In this document: positions 43,781-54,700 of the stretch, piece after piece
Layout: each line of letters begins with the position of its first letter
Numbering within the stretch: the stretch's first letter is position 1
Assembly: GCA_004323695.1 (NCBI GenBank)
Contig: SCRU01000028.1
Location: 37,449 to 101,448 of the forward strand
Source of the DNA: Burkholderiaceae bacterium
Lineage (GTDB): Bacteria; Pseudomonadota; Gammaproteobacteria; Burkholderiales; Burkholderiaceae_C
Direction of reading: 5' to 3'
Length of the DNA: 64,000 bases
Notes under the pieces: generated by a model
What the model was told of the DNA's origin: nothing
The model's input: the letters and a program-made list of their open reading frames with translations, nothing else
Database searches by the model: none
Position numbers and translations under genes: made by a program

Positions 43781-44380
43781 ATGCCGCCGGATTCCGTCCC
43801 CATCAACCTGACGCATCATTTCCTGATCGCCATGCCGGGGTTGCGCGACGCGACATTTGCGGGAAGCGTTGTTTACCTGTGCGAGCACAGCGAACGCGGC
43901 GCGCTGGGCCTGATCATCAACAAGCCCAGTGACATCAACCTGAAGAACCTGTTCGAGAAGGTGGAGCTGTCGTTGCATCGCGACGATCTGGTCGAACTGC
44001 CCGTGTTCCATGGCGGGCCGGTGCAGACCGAACGGGGATTCGTGCTGCACGAGACCATGGCGACCGGCGACGCCGGCTCCAGCGAGACCGCCTATGCGTC
44101 CACCATGTCGATTCCGGGGGGACTGGAGATGACGACCTCGAAGGACGTGCTGGAGGCCCTGTCCACCGGGGCGGGGCCGCGCCGCGTGCTGATCTCGCTG
44201 GGCTATTCGGCCTGGGGTGAGGGCCAGCTTGAATCCGAACTGGCGGAAAACAGCTGGCTCACGGTTGGCGCGGACGCCACGGTGATTTTCGATACTCCCG
44301 TGGACCGGCGCTACGACCAGGCGCTGGCGCTGCTCGGGCTCGAAGCCTGGATGGTGTCGCCGCAGGCGGGACACGCATGA
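43781..44380 (+). CDS. YqgE/AlgH family protein (UPF0301)
   Basis: A 199-residue UPF0301 protein. Motifs: NLTHHFLIAMPGLRDATFAG at the N-terminus, VVYLCEHSERGALGLIINKP, PVFHGGPVQTERGFVLH and LISLGYSAWGEGQLESEL. The biochemical function of this family is not established; AlgH was named from alginate regulation in Pseudomonas. It begins 68 bases from the divergent photolyase start and precedes ruvX, the usual arrangement in Proteobacteria. Confidence 0.92.
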   Translation: MPPDSVPINLTHHFLIAMPGLRDATFAGSVVYLCEHSERGALGLIINKPSDINLKNLFEKVELSLHRDDLVELPVFHGGPVQTERGFVLHETMATGDAGSSETAYASTMSIPGGLEMTTSKDVLEALSTGAGPRRVLISLGYSAWGEGQLESELAENSWLTVGADATVIFDTPVDRRYDQALALLGLEAWMVSPQAGHA

Positions 44381-44441
44381 GGTTTGGGTTCTCCGCCGTG
44401 GCCAGGTCCAGTGTGCGCGCGAACGGCGCAAAGGCGGCCCG

Positions 44442-44858
44442 ATGAGCGCGTTGGCCGGGCCCGACGCACCCCTGGCGCTGCAAACCTTCCTCGCCTTCGA
44501 TTTTGGACTCAAGCGGACCGGCGTGGCCACCGGGAACCGGCTCCTGCGCAGTGCACAGCCGCAGGCCACCATCCAGGCCGAGGGGGACGCGCGCTTTGCC
44601 CTGGTGCGGGCCCGCATCGAAGAATGGCGACCCGATGCGCTGGTGGTCGGCGTTCCGTTTCATCCGGATGGCGCCGCCCATGAAAATACCGCGCGCGCGC
44701 GCAGGTTTGCGCGCCAGTTGCACGGCCGGTTCGGTTTGCCCGTGTTCGAAGTCGACGAGCGCTACAGCACCACCGAAGCCCTTTCGGCAGGCGCGGGGGA
44801 CGCCGACGCGATGGCGGCCTGCATCATTCTGGAGCAATTCTTGAGGAGCATTCCATGA
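44442..44858 (+). CDS. ruvX: Holliday junction resolvase-like protein RuvX/YqgF
   Basis: A 138-residue RNase H-fold nuclease involved in 16S rRNA 5' maturation and proposed Holliday junction processing. Motifs: FLAFDFGLKRTGVATGN with the catalytic Asp, ALVVGVPFHPDG, and VFEVDERYSTTEA with the second acidic cluster. The C-terminal DADAMAACIILEQFL holds the last acidic residue. It overlaps pyrR by ATGA (44855-44858). Confidence 0.92.
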   Translation: MSALAGPDAPLALQTFLAFDFGLKRTGVATGNRLLRSAQPQATIQAEGDARFALVRARIEEWRPDALVVGVPFHPDGAAHENTARARRFARQLHGRFGLPVFEVDERYSTTEALSAGAGDADAMAACIILEQFLRSIP

Positions 44859-45388
44859 GCACCGGTACCGAGGAGCGTCCCGTGTCGGGCATGGGGGACC
44901 TGCTCCTGAATGCGGAGGCGTTGTACCGCGAGCTGCTGCGCGGCGTGCGTCACTGGCCCACCCCGCAGACGCAGTTGGTGGGTATCACATCGGGCGGAGC
45001 CTGGCTGGCCCAGCGGCTGCAGAAAGACCTGAACTGGCCGCAGGAGCCTGGTGTCATTTCGTCCGCCATGCACCGCGACGACTTTGCGCAGCGCGGCCTG
45101 TCCGCCGGCGGGCAGACCGTGCTGCCGTTTGACGTGAACGGGGCCGACATCATCGTCCTCGACGATGTGCTGTACACGGGCCGCACGATCCGGGCGGTCC
45201 TCAACGAGCTGTTCGATTTTGGCCGCCCGGCCAGCGTGAGGCTGGCGGTGCTGGTGGACCGCGGCGGGCGCGAGCTGCCGATCCAGGCCGACTTTGCGGC
45301 GGTGCGGATCGCCTTGCCGGCCACCCAGTTGCTGGCACTGGCGCGCGATGAAGCCGGTAGGTTCAGCTTTCATGTAGAGGGCCAGTGA
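44855..45388 (+). CDS. pyrR: Bifunctional pyrimidine operon regulator/uracil phosphoribosyltransferase PyrR
   Basis: A 177-residue type I phosphoribosyltransferase. The PRPP-binding motif is [20 protein letters not shown], preceded by [14 protein letters not shown]. In Gram-positive bacteria PyrR binds leader RNA to attenuate pyr operons. Here pyrR is fused by overlaps into ruvX-pyrR-pyrB, and I see no leader RNA with an anti-terminator between pyrR and pyrB (they overlap), so a purely enzymatic role or control further upstream is more likely. Confidence 0.92.
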   Translation: MSTGTEERPVSGMGDLLLNAEALYRELLRGVRHWPTPQTQLVGITSGGAWLAQRLQKDLNWPQEPGVISSAMHRDDFAQRGLSAGGQTVLPFDVNGADIIVLDDVLYTGRTIRAVLNELFDFGRPASVRLAVLVDRGGRELPIQADFAAVRIALPATQLLALARDEAGRFSFHVEGQ

Positions 45389-46353
45389 CCGTGTTGAATC
45401 AACGCAATCCGCAACTCAACAAGAATGGCGAGCTGATTCACCTGCTCTCCATCGAAGGGCTGCCCAAGGGCACCCTGACGCATATCCTCGACACAGCGGC
45501 GAACTTCGTCAGCGTGAATGACCGCGAGGTCAAGAAGGTCCCGCTGCTGCGCGGCAAGAGCGTGTTCAACCTGTTCTTCGAGAATTCCACACGCACCCGC
45601 ACCACGTTCGAGATCGCCGCCAAGCGGCTGTCCGCTGATGTGATCAACCTGGACATCGCGCGGTCCTCCGCGTCCAAGGGCGAATCGCTGCTGGACACCA
45701 TCGCCAACCTCAGCGCCATGGCGGCCGACCTGTTCGTGGTGCGCCACAGCGAATCGGGCGCGCCGTACCTGATCGCGCAGCACGCGGCGCCGCACGTGCA
45801 CGTGGTGAATGCCGGGGACGGGCGCCATTCGCATCCGACGCAAGGCCTGCTGGACATGTACACCATCCGGCATTACAAGCGCGATTTTTCCAACCTGACC
45901 GTGGCGATCGTCGGCGACGTGCTGCACTCGCGCGTGGCGCGCTCGGACATCCATGGCCTGACCACGCTGGGTTGTCCCGAGGTGCGCGTGGTCGGCCCCA
46001 AGACCCTCGTGCCCGAGGACATGGCGCCCATGGGCGTGCGCGTGTGCCACACACTGCGCGAGGGCATCCGCGACTGTGATGTCATCATCATGCTGCGTCT
46101 GCAGAACGAACGCATGAGCGGGGCCCTGCTGCCGTCCAGCGAGGAGTTCTCCAAGAGTTACGGGCTCACCGCCGAAAAGCTCGCGCTGGCCAAGCCCGAC
46201 GCGATCGTGATGCATCCGGGGCCGATCAACCGCGGCGTGGAGATCGACTCGGCGGTTGCGGACGGCCGGCAAAGCGTGATCCTGCCGCAGGTGAGCTTCG
46301 GCATCGCGGTGCGCATGGCGGTGATGGGCATCGTGGCGGGCAACGAGGCATGA
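45385..46353 (+). CDS. pyrB: Aspartate carbamoyltransferase catalytic subunit
   Basis: A 322-residue enzyme joining carbamoyl phosphate and aspartate. The carbamoyl-phosphate loop is [19 protein letters not shown], then [32 protein letters not shown] and the aspartate-binding loop MLRLQNERM. It begins at GTG inside the pyrR stop (GTGA). The arrangement with the downstream pyrC' homologue matches the class of transcarbamoylase in which PyrB needs an inactive dihydroorotase partner, as in Pseudomonas. Its TGA lies at the beginning of repeat B. Confidence 0.96.
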   Translation: MTVLNQRNPQLNKNGELIHLLSIEGLPKGTLTHILDTAANFVSVNDREVKKVPLLRGKSVFNLFFENSTRTRTTFEIAAKRLSADVINLDIARSSASKGESLLDTIANLSAMAADLFVVRHSESGAPYLIAQHAAPHVHVVNAGDGRHSHPTQGLLDMYTIRHYKRDFSNLTVAIVGDVLHSRVARSDIHGLTTLGCPEVRVVGPKTLVPEDMAPMGVRVCHTLREGIRDCDVIIMLRLQNERMSGALLPSSEEFSKSYGLTAEKLALAKPDAIVMHPGPINRGVEIDSAVADGRQSVILPQVSFGIAVRMAVMGIVAGNEA

Positions 46354-46412
46354 GCGCCGCGTCGGGCCACCCTCAAGCGAGCTCGCACCGCAGTGCGCGG
46401 CACGGAGGCATC
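46350..46412 (+). repeat. Repeat family B, copy 1 (pyrB-pyrC' junction)
   Basis: About 63 bases starting at the ATGAGCGCCGCG that holds the pyrB stop and ending GGAGGCAT. It matches 63351-63413 with roughly seven substitutions and one single-base gap. The centre carries CGCACCGCAGTGCG, a 5-bp stem with a 4-base loop. In both copies it spans the stop of the upstream gene and supplies a purine-rich (R)AAGG/GGAGG stretch ahead of the next gene. Confidence 0.75.
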
Positions 46413-46438
46413 CCAACGAATGGCAAGGCGGGCATGGC

Positions 46439-47746
46439 ATGAAGATTCTGATCAAGCACGGGCGGGTTATCGATCCCGCGAGCAATTTCGATGAAATATG
46501 CGATGTAGCCGTTGCTGCAGGCCGTATTGTTGCTATTAAAAATATAGTTTCCGATTTTGCCCCGAGCCGCACGCTGGATGCGTCGGGCTGCATCGTGGCG
46601 CCCGGCCTCGTGGACCTGGCGGTGCGGCTGCGCGAGCCCGGACACGAACACGAGGGCATGCTGGAGTCCGAGATGGCCGCAGCCGTGGCCGGCGGCATCA
46701 CAAGCCTGGCGTGCGCGCCCGACACCGAGCCGGTGCTCGACGAGCCGGGTCTGGTGGAGATGCTGAAAATGCGCGCCGAAAAGCTGCACCAGGCCCGCGT
46801 GTTTCCGCTGGGTGCGCTGACGCGCAATCTGCAGGGCGAAGTGCTGACCGAGATGCTCGAACTGACCGAGGCCGGCTGCGTCGCCTTCAGCCAGGCCGAG
46901 GTGCCGCTGGCCAATACCCAGGTGCTGCTGCGCGCGCTGCAATACGCCAGCACGTTCGGGTTCGGTGTCTGGCTGCGGCCGCAGGAACTGTATCTGGGCG
47001 GCGGCGTGGCGGGCAGCGGCCCGCTGGCTACGCGCATGGGCCTGGCAGGCGTGCCGGTGGCGGCCGAGACAATTGCGCTGCACACCATTCTGGAACTGAC
47101 GCGGGCGACCGGCGCGCGCGTGCATCTGTGCCGGCTCAGCAGTGCTGCCGGCGTGGCCCTGGTGCGCCAGGCGAAGGACGAGGGCCTGAACGTGAGCTGC
47201 GATGTCAGCATCAACTCGCTGCACCTGATCGACACCGACATCGGCTATTTCGACAGCCGCGCCCGGCTGAATCCGCCGCTGCGCCAGCAGCGCGACCGCG
47301 ACGCGATCCGTGAGGGCCTGGCGGACGGCACCATCGACGCGCTGGTCTCGGATCACACGCCGGTGAATGAAGATGCCAAGGCCCTGCCATTTGCCGAAGC
47401 GGAAGCAGGCGCAACAGGCCTGGAACTGCTGCTCGGCCTGGCGCTCAAATGGGGACAGGAGAGCGGCGTCGGGCTCATGCGTGCGCTCGCGGTGCTGACC
47501 TGCGAGCCCGCGCGGGTGCTCGGCCCGGCGCTGGGCACCTTGCAAGCCAGCGCCGGTCAACTGGTCGCGGGCGGCGTCGCTGACATCTGCATCTTTGATC
47601 CGCAGGACGAATGGACGGTTCGGCCCAGCGAGCTGACCAGCCAGGGCAAGCACACGCCATATTCCGGATACGTGCTGCCAGGACGGGTGCGCTGGACCAT
47701 GGTGGGCGGACAACTGGCGTTTGAACGGGTCGGCCACGCGGCCTAG
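46439..47746 (+). CDS. pyrC': Dihydroorotase-like protein lacking metal ligands (PyrC' type)
   Basis: A 435-residue amidohydrolase-fold protein. Where active dihydroorotases have D-x-H-x-H-x-R, this one has [15 protein letters not shown], so both zinc-binding histidines are missing. The later His-His site (usually PHH) reads [11 protein letters not shown], while [12 protein letters not shown] keeps only the Asp-His remnant. It is therefore expected to be catalytically inactive and to serve as the structural partner of PyrB, as the PyrC' protein of Pseudomonas does. The ATG at 46439 is used; an ATG at 46420 is out of frame. Residues about 30-42 are encoded by repeat-like AT-rich sequence. Confidence 0.88.
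   Translation: MKILIKHGRVIDPASNFDEICDVAVAAGRIVAIKNIVSDFAPSRTLDASGCIVAPGLVDLAVRLREPGHEHEGMLESEMAAAVAGGITSLACAPDTEPVLDEPGLVEMLKMRAEKLHQARVFPLGALTRNLQGEVLTEMLELTEAGCVAFSQAEVPLANTQVLLRALQYASTFGFGVWLRPQELYLGGGVAGSGPLATRMGLAGVPVAAETIALHTILELTRATGARVHLCRLSSAAGVALVRQAKDEGLNVSCDVSINSLHLIDTDIGYFDSRARLNPPLRQQRDRDAIREGLADGTIDALVSDHTPVNEDAKALPFAEAEAGATGLELLLGLALKWGQESGVGLMRALAVLTCEPARVLGPALGTLQASAGQLVAGGVADICIFDPQDEWTVRPSELTSQGKHTPYSGYVLPGRVRWTMVGGQLAFERVGHAA
46528..46565 (+). repeat. Palindromic repeat family A, partial copy inside pyrC'
   Basis: TTGCTATTAAAAATATAGTT (CTAT 46533-46536 and ATAG 46544-46547 pairing around a 7-base AT loop) is followed by TCCGATTTTG. It is the first hairpin of family A and encodes part of the N-terminal beta region of the protein in frame. 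The AT content contrasts sharply with flanking codons. Confidence 0.55.
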
Positions 47747-47853
47747 AACTCGTCCGTTGCATTCGTCCGGATGTGTCCACTCCACACAGGGTGAAAGTTG
47801 GGGCGCGCCTTGTTCCACGCGGTATCGCCGGCTGGGAACGGGGGGCCGAAAGG

Positions 47854-47882
47854 TTGTCGGTGTCTGGTCACTGTGCTATGGT
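47854..47882 (+). promoter_or_regulatory. Predicted sigma70-type promoter of the glg cluster
   Basis: TTGTCG (47854-47859) and TATGGT (47877-47882) are separated by 17 bases. The expected transcript start is about 47889, three or four bases before the ATGATG at 47893. This would make the glgB message almost leaderless and argues against the ATG at 47878, which lies in the -10 box. Based on pattern only. Confidence 0.4.
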
Positions 47883-47892
47883 GACTTGCAAC

Positions 47893-49770
47893 ATGATGAC
47901 CGATCACGACATTCATTTTTTTCGCGAGGGAACACACGCGCGCCTGTATGACAAGCTTGGGTGCCAATGGAGCGAAGACGGTGCGTCTTTCGGCGTCTGG
48001 GCTCCCAACGCAGACGCGGTATCGGTAATTGGGGAGTGGAACGACTGGGATCCGCGCGCGCAGCCATTGCAGCCGCGCCCGGACGGCTCCGGCATCTGGC
48101 AGGGCGACGTCGCCGGAGTGGCGCGCGGCCACGCCTACAAGTATCGCATCGCCTCACGGGGGGGCGGCTTTGTGGCTGACAAGTCGGACCCGTACGCGTT
48201 TCATGCCGAGTTGGCACCCGCCACGGGGTCGCGCGTATGGACGCTGGACTATCAATGGGGCGACACGCACTGGATGTCCGGGCGTGCTGGCAAAAACGCG
48301 CTGGACGCGCCGATGTCCGTGTACGAGGTGCACCTGGGATCATGGCGGCGCAAGGATGGCAAGTTCGCGGGGTACCGCGAACTTGCCCATTGGCTGGCCG
48401 ACTACGTGATCGAGTTGGGCTTTACCCATGTGGAGCTGATGCCGGTCACGGAGCATCCGTTCTACGGCTCGTGGGGCTACCAGACAACCGGCTATTTCGC
48501 GCCAACTTCACGCTACGGTACGCCGCAGGATTTCATGTACTTCGTCGATCACCTGCACCAGCGCGGCATTGGCGTGCTGCTCGACTGGGTTCCCTCGCAT
48601 TTTCCGACTGATGCGCACGGGCTTGGGCTCTTCGATGGAACGCATCTGTACGAGCACGCCGATCCGCGCCAGGGTTTTCACCCGGAGTGGAGTTCGGCGA
48701 TCTTCAACTACGGTCGCAACGAGGTGCGCAGCTTTCTCATGTCATCAGGCCTCTTCTGGCTCGACAAGTACCATGTCGATGGGTTGCGCGTTGACGCAGT
48801 GGCGTCGATGCTCTACCTCGACTACGCTCGCAAGCAGGGCGAGTGGATCCCGAATCGGGAGGGTGGCCGCGAGAACATTGAGGCGGTCGGATTTCTGCGT
48901 CGCCTGAATGAAGCCACCTATCGCGACTACCCTGACACAGTGACGATTGCGGAAGAGTCGACTGCCTGGCCGATGGTTTCACGCCCCACTTCCATGGGCG
49001 GCCTGGGCTTCGGCATGAAATGGAACATGGGCTGGATGCACGATACGCTGGCCTATATGAAGGAGGATCCGATCCACCGCCGCTACCACCATCACATGCT
49101 GACGTTCTCGCTGGTCTACGCCTTCAATGAGAATTTCGTGTTGCCACTGTCGCATGACGAAGTTGTGCACGGCAAGGGATCGCTCATTGGCAAGATGCCG
49201 GGTGACGAGTGGCAGCAGTTTGCCAACCTGCGCGCGCTGTACGGGCTGATGTGGACGCACCCTGGCAAGAAGCTGCTGTTCATGGGCGGCGAATTCGGGC
49301 AGCGGCGCGAGTGGACACACGAAGGTGAGCTCGAATGGTGGGTCGCCGACATGCCGGGCCACGGCGGGGTGCGGCGCTTCGTCGCAGATCTCAATCGCCT
49401 CTATCGTGCCGAGCCGGCGCTCTACCAGCTTGACTTCAGTGCTGAAGGCTTCGAGTGGATCGAAGGCAATGATGCGCTTCGCAGTGTCGTTGTTTTCCTG
49501 CGGCGCTCCGTCGATGATGGTGCGACGCTGCTCGTGGCCTGTAATCTGACGCCGGTGCCGCGCACCAATTATGTTGTGGGCGTGCCGCACGGTGGTCTAT
49601 GGCAGGAGGTTCTGAACAGTGACGCGGCCCTCTACGGCGGCGGTGGCTGGGGCAACCTCGGGGGCGTTCAGGCGGCGCCCGTTCCTGCGGGCGGTAGGCC
49701 ATGGTCGCTGAACCTGACCTTGCCGGCGCTGTCCACGCTGGTGCTCAAGCATGACAACAAGGGGGCTTGA
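47893..49770 (+). CDS. glgB: 1,4-alpha-glucan branching enzyme
   Basis: A GH13 enzyme of about 625 residues that introduces alpha-1,6 branches into alpha-glucan. Domains: CBM48 ([23 protein letters not shown]), the catalytic barrel with nucleophile D301 in [15 protein letters not shown], acid/base E354 in IAEEST, and [16 protein letters not shown], then a C-terminal beta domain. It lacks the extra N-terminal beta module of the longer GlgB proteins. The start is uncertain among ATGs at 47878, 47893 and 47896; the promoter favours 47893/47896. Its 3' end overlaps glgE by 20 bases. Confidence 0.95.
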   Translation: MMTDHDIHFFREGTHARLYDKLGCQWSEDGASFGVWAPNADAVSVIGEWNDWDPRAQPLQPRPDGSGIWQGDVAGVARGHAYKYRIASRGGGFVADKSDPYAFHAELAPATGSRVWTLDYQWGDTHWMSGRAGKNALDAPMSVYEVHLGSWRRKDGKFAGYRELAHWLADYVIELGFTHVELMPVTEHPFYGSWGYQTTGYFAPTSRYGTPQDFMYFVDHLHQRGIGVLLDWVPSHFPTDAHGLGLFDGTHLYEHADPRQGFHPEWSSAIFNYGRNEVRSFLMSSGLFWLDKYHVDGLRVDAVASMLYLDYARKQGEWIPNREGGRENIEAVGFLRRLNEATYRDYPDTVTIAEESTAWPMVSRPTSMGGLGFGMKWNMGWMHDTLAYMKEDPIHRRYHHHMLTFSLVYAFNENFVLPLSHDEVVHGKGSLIGKMPGDEWQQFANLRALYGLMWTHPGKKLLFMGGEFGQRREWTHEGELEWWVADMPGHGGVRRFVADLNRLYRAEPALYQLDFSAEGFEWIEGNDALRSVVVFLRRSVDDGATLLVACNLTPVPRTNYVVGVPHGGLWQEVLNSDAALYGGGGWGNLGGVQAAPVPAGGRPWSLNLTLPALSTLVLKHDNKGA

Positions 49771-51775
49771 ACCGGGCCCAGGCGGTGCCGACGGCCGGGT
49801 GCGTGCCATCGTGGATGCGGTGCGTCCGGCCGTTGACGGCGGACGCTTTGCCATCAAGCGCGTTGTCGGTGATGAGATGGAGGTGGAGGCCGACTGCTTT
49901 ACCGACGGGCATGACGTTCTTCGTGTGATGCTGCGCTGGCGGGCCGAAGACAATCCGACTTTCACCGAGGTCGAAATGGTGGCGCTTGGCAACGATGTCT
50001 GGCATGCCGCCTTCAACTTGCCATCGATTGGCCGCTACCTCTATACGGTGGTTGCCTGGGTGGATCATTTCGCGTCGTGGCGGCACGAATTGGCGCGCCG
50101 CATTGAGGTGGACGATATCCGGATCGCGTCGCAGGTCGGCGCGATGCTGATCGACGAGACGGCGCAGCGCGCGGTTGCTGCTGATCGCCGGGCCTTGACT
50201 TCCTGGGCGGTCAAGCTGCGGCGCACCGCAGAGGGCGCCAAAGCCGACGCGGAAGCGCTGAAGGCACTGGCGCTTGACGAGACCCTCGCGGCGCTTGCGG
50301 CCAGGTACCCCGATCGCAACCGCGAGGCCACGTACCCTGTCGAGTTGCCGCTCGTCGTAGACGTTCACCGCGCCCGGGCGGGCAGCTGGTACGAGATGTT
50401 CCCGCGCTCGGCCGCAGCCGAACCGGGGCGCCACGGCACCTTTGCTGATGTCGAAGCCCGTCTGCCGTACGTCGCAGAACTTGGCTTCGATGTACTGTAT
50501 TTCCCGCCCATCCATCCCATCGGCCGGGTCAAGCGCAAAGGCAAAAACAACACCCTGGAGGCAGATGCTACGGATGTGGGCAGCCCCTGGGCGATCGGTT
50601 CGGCCGAGGGCGGCCACACGTCGATCCTGCCCGAATTGGGCACCGCAGCGGATTTCCGCCGCTTGGTTGCCAAGGCGTCGGATCTGGGCATGGACGTGGC
50701 CCTGGACATCGCCTTTCAATGCGCACCGGATCACCCGTGGGTCAAAGCACATCCCGGCTGGTTTCAGACCCGGCCCGACGGCAGCGTGCAGTACGCCGAG
50801 AATCCACCGAAGAAGTACCAGGACATCTACCCCTTCAACTTCGAATCCGACGATTGGCTGGGCCTGTGGCGCGCCCTGAAGGGCGTTTTCGAGCATTGGA
50901 TTGGTGAAGGCGTGATGATTTTTCGGATTGACAACCCGCACACCAAGTCGTTCGCGTTCTGGGAGTGGGTGATCGGCGAACTCAAGCGCGAATATCCGAA
51001 ACTTATATTCCTTGCCGAGGCTTTTACCCGGCCCAAGGTGATGCACCGGCTGGCCAAGCTGGGTTTTACCCAGTCATATACCTATTTCACTTGGCGCAAC
51101 ACCAAACGCGAGCTGGTCGAGTATTTCACCGAACTCTCGAAGGGTCCGGGGCGAGAATACTTCCGCCCGAATGTCTGGCCGAACACGCCAGATATCCTGC
51201 ACGAACAGTTGCATGGCGGGCGCCGGCCCGTGTATGTGTCACGACTTGTGCTCGCAGCGACGCTGGCTTCCAGCTATGGGATCTACGGTCCCGTGTACGA
51301 ACTGCTCGAGGGGATACCTCGTGAGGCGGCAAGCGAAGAGTATCGGGACTCCGAGAAGTATCAACTGCGCCACTGGGATCTGGATACCGCCGGCAGCCTG
51401 CGCGGCCTGGTGTCACGGATCAACCGGATCCGGCGTGAGAACCCGGCACTGCAGGACGACTGGAACCTCACCTTCTGCGGCGTCGATAACGACCAGTTGA
51501 TCGCCTATGCCAGACAAACGGGTGACAACGTCATGGTGATCGTCGTCAATCTCGATCCGGACCACGCGCAGTCCGGCTGGGTTGATCTTGACCCGCACGC
51601 TTTGGGCGTCGACGAAGCCGCGCAGTACCAGATGCATGACCTGCTGACCGACGAGCGCTTTCTCTGGCAGGGGCGCCACAATTTCGTGCGGCTTGACCCT
51701 GCACGTGTTCCAGCGCACGTCATGCGGTTGCGCCGGCACCTGCGCAGCGAACGTGACTTCGACTACTTCCTATGA
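49751..51775 (+). CDS. glgE: Alpha-1,4-glucan:maltose-1-phosphate maltosyltransferase
   Basis: A 674-residue GH13_3 enzyme that extends alpha-glucan using maltose-1-phosphate. The catalytic residues are in place: nucleophile D394 in FRIDNPHTK, acid/base E423 in [11 protein letters not shown], and the third acid at about D481 in [11 protein letters not shown]394 and E423 match the numbering known for Streptomyces GlgE. The N-terminal part ([20 protein letters not shown]) is the usual domain N. It starts inside glgB and its stop overlaps the treS ATG (ATGA). Confidence 0.96.
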   Translation: MTTRGLEPGPGGADGRVRAIVDAVRPAVDGGRFAIKRVVGDEMEVEADCFTDGHDVLRVMLRWRAEDNPTFTEVEMVALGNDVWHAAFNLPSIGRYLYTVVAWVDHFASWRHELARRIEVDDIRIASQVGAMLIDETAQRAVAADRRALTSWAVKLRRTAEGAKADAEALKALALDETLAALAARYPDRNREATYPVELPLVVDVHRARAGSWYEMFPRSAAAEPGRHGTFADVEARLPYVAELGFDVLYFPPIHPIGRVKRKGKNNTLEADATDVGSPWAIGSAEGGHTSILPELGTAADFRRLVAKASDLGMDVALDIAFQCAPDHPWVKAHPGWFQTRPDGSVQYAENPPKKYQDIYPFNFESDDWLGLWRALKGVFEHWIGEGVMIFRIDNPHTKSFAFWEWVIGELKREYPKLIFLAEAFTRPKVMHRLAKLGFTQSYTYFTWRNTKRELVEYFTELSKGPGREYFRPNVWPNTPDILHEQLHGGRRPVYVSRLVLAATLASSYGIYGPVYELLEGIPREAASEEYRDSEKYQLRHWDLDTAGSLRGLVSRINRIRRENPALQDDWNLTFCGVDNDQLIAYARQTGDNVMVIVVNLDPDHAQSGWVDLDPHALGVDEAAQYQMHDLLTDERFLWQGRHNFVRLDPARVPAHVMRLRRHLRSERDFDYFL

Positions 51776-54700
51776 AACTCATTGCCGATCCGGATTTCGA
51801 TGCTGCGCAGCAAGTGGTCATGGCGCCGACCGAGGATCCTCTCTGGTACCGGGACGCGGTCATCTACCAGATCAATGTCAAGGCCTTTTTCGATTCGAAC
51901 GACGACGGCTTCGGCGACTTCAAAGGCGTGGCAAGCAAGCTTGACTATGTCAGGGAGCTGGGCGTCAACACGATCTGGTTGATGCCGTTCTACCCGTCGC
52001 CACTACGTGACGACGGCTACGACATCTCGCAGTACGACGGCGTGCATGAGCAGTACGGCACGCTCGACGATTTCCGTACCATGCTTGACGAGGCGCACAA
52101 ACGCGGCCTCAAGGTCATCACCGAGCTGGTCGTCAACCACACTTCGGATCAGCACCCCTGGTTCCAGGCCGCCCGAAAGGCTCCCATTGGCTCGCCCGAG
52201 CGAGACTTTTATGTCTGGAGTGAAACCGACGAGAAGTACAAGGGCACGCGAATCATCTTCACCGACACCGAAACCTCGAATTGGACATGGGACCCAGTGG
52301 CCAAGGCCTACTTCTGGCACCGGTTTTTCAGCCATCAGCCAGACCTCAATTTCGACAACCCGAAGGTGCTCGATGCCGTACTCGACACGATGCGCTTCTG
52401 GCTGGACATGGGCGTTGACGGCTTCCGGCTCGATGCGATTCCCTACCTGGTGGAGCGCGATGGCACGAGCAACGAGAATCTGCCCGAAACGCACGCGGTG
52501 ATCAAGAAGTTGCGGGCTGCGATCGACGCGCAGTACCGGGGCCGGTTTCTGCTTGCCGAGGCCAACATGTGGCCAGAGGATGTTCGTGAGTATTTCGGCG
52601 ACGGGGACGAATGCCATATGGCGTATCACTTCCCGCTGATGCCGCGCATGTACATGGCCATCGCCCAGGAAGACCGGCATCCGATTGTCGAGATCATGCA
52701 GCAGACGCCCGAGATTCCCGAGGGTTGCCAGTGGGCCATCTTTCTGCGCAACCATGACGAGCTCACGCTCGAAATGGTGACCAGCAAGGAGCGCGACTAC
52801 ATGTACAACACGTATGCCGCCGACAAGCGTGCCCGCATCAACCTGGGTATCCGCCGGCGCCTGGCACCGCTGATGGAAAACGACATGGACCGCGTCAAGC
52901 TGATGAACGGCATGCTGCTGTCCATGCCCGGCTCGCCCATCATTTATTACGGAGACGAGATCGGCATGGGCGACAACGTCTTCGTGGGCGACCGCAACGG
53001 CGTGCGCACGCCGATGCAATGGAGTCCGGACCGTAACGCGGGCTTTTCACGCGCGGATCCACAGCGCCTGTACTTGCAGCCGATCATGGACGCAATCTAC
53101 GGCTACGAGGCGCTGAATGTCGAAGCGCAATCGCGCGAAGCGAGCTCACTGCTGAGCTGGACCAAGCGCATGCTCGCCGTGCGAAAGTCCAGTTATGCCT
53201 TCGGGCGTGGCAAGCGTCGCTTTCTCAAACCTGGCAACCGCAAGATCCTCGCGTATCTGAGCGAGTATGAGGACGACGTCATCCTCACAGTCTTCAATCT
53301 GTCGCGTGCAGCGCAGCCCGTAGAACTCGATCTGGCCGCCTGCAAGGGCCGTGTGCCCGTGGAGATGCTGGGACGAACGTCGTTCCCGCCGATCGGGGAG
53401 TTGCCCTATCTGCTGACGTTGCCGTCTTATGGCTTTTACTGGTTCCGCCTTGACGCCGACGCTGAGGTTCCGAGTTGGCACCAGAAGGGGATTGCTCCGC
53501 AGGACCTGCCCACGCTGGTGCTCTTTGACGGCTGGACGAGCTTTTTCCGCGATCGCGTCATGCCGTGGCGAATTGGCATGGCCGAGCGTTTGCGAGTCCA
53601 GTTCGAAACCGAGATCCTCCCTCGCTACATGGAGGTCCAGCGCTGGTACGCCTCGAAGGGAACACCGATTGAGCGGGCCCGGCTGGTGGATCACACGGTC
53701 TGGGACGACGGCGCGATCAGCTGGATGCTGCCGATCCTCCAGCTCGACGGGCCGGTCGAGGAGTCGACCTATTTCAGTCCGCTCGCGCTGGCGTGGGAAG
53801 ACAACGACGAAATCCGCTTCGGGCTGCTGGAACCCGCTGCGCTGGCCAAGGTGCGCCAGCAGGCCAACGTTGGCGTCATGAGCGACGCCTTCCACGACGA
53901 GGCGTTCTGCAGGGCGATCGTCGGTGCCATTGCCGATCGCAAGGAGATGACCACCGGGTCCGGCCGGCTTCGGTTCCGGCCGACGACCCTGTTCGACAGC
54001 GTTGTCGCCAACATCCCGGCATTGCCGGTATCCCGTCCCGGCGCCCTGAGCAGCAACACGGTCGTGACGTTGGGCGAGAAGATTTTCCTCAAAGGCTACC
54101 GGCGACTGCGCACGGGGATCAATCCCGAGCTGGAAATGGGGCGCTTTCTGACCGAGGTTGCGCGCTACCCGAACTGTGTCCCGGTGCTCGGAGCGCTCGA
54201 GTATTTCGGCGCGGCAGACCAGACGATGACCTTGTTGCTCATGCAGGGCTATGTCGCCAACCAGGGCGACGGTTGGGAGTTCACGCTCGGCTACGTCGAG
54301 CGATTTCTTGAGGAGGTGCGCATCGCCGGCGACGAGCCACAGGCTTCAGCGAGCGAGCGGCACGGCGGGTTTCTCGAGCGGGTCGCCACGCTCGGCAAGC
54401 GCACGGCGGAGCTTCACCTGGCGCTGGGCCGGCCCACGGGCGATCCTGCGTTTGACCCCGAACCTCTTGACGCAGTGGACCTCGCAGAATTCAGACGCCG
54501 CGCTGCAGCTGAAGCGGGCACGACGCTGGCACTGCTGGGTGAGCGGCTTGCCCAGCTGCCAGGACCGACGCAGGCCGACGCGCAGGCGCTGCTCGACCAG
54601 CAGGCAGCGCTGCAGAACCTCATTAGTGCGGGCGGATTGGCCTGGCAAGGTGCCACCAAGACACGCTACCACGGCGACTACCACCTGGGGCAAGTCCTGG

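Noticed and set aside
46420..46438. Upstream ATG as pyrC' start
   Set aside because: It is out of frame with the protein; the ATG at 46439 begins the conserved [13 protein letters not shown].
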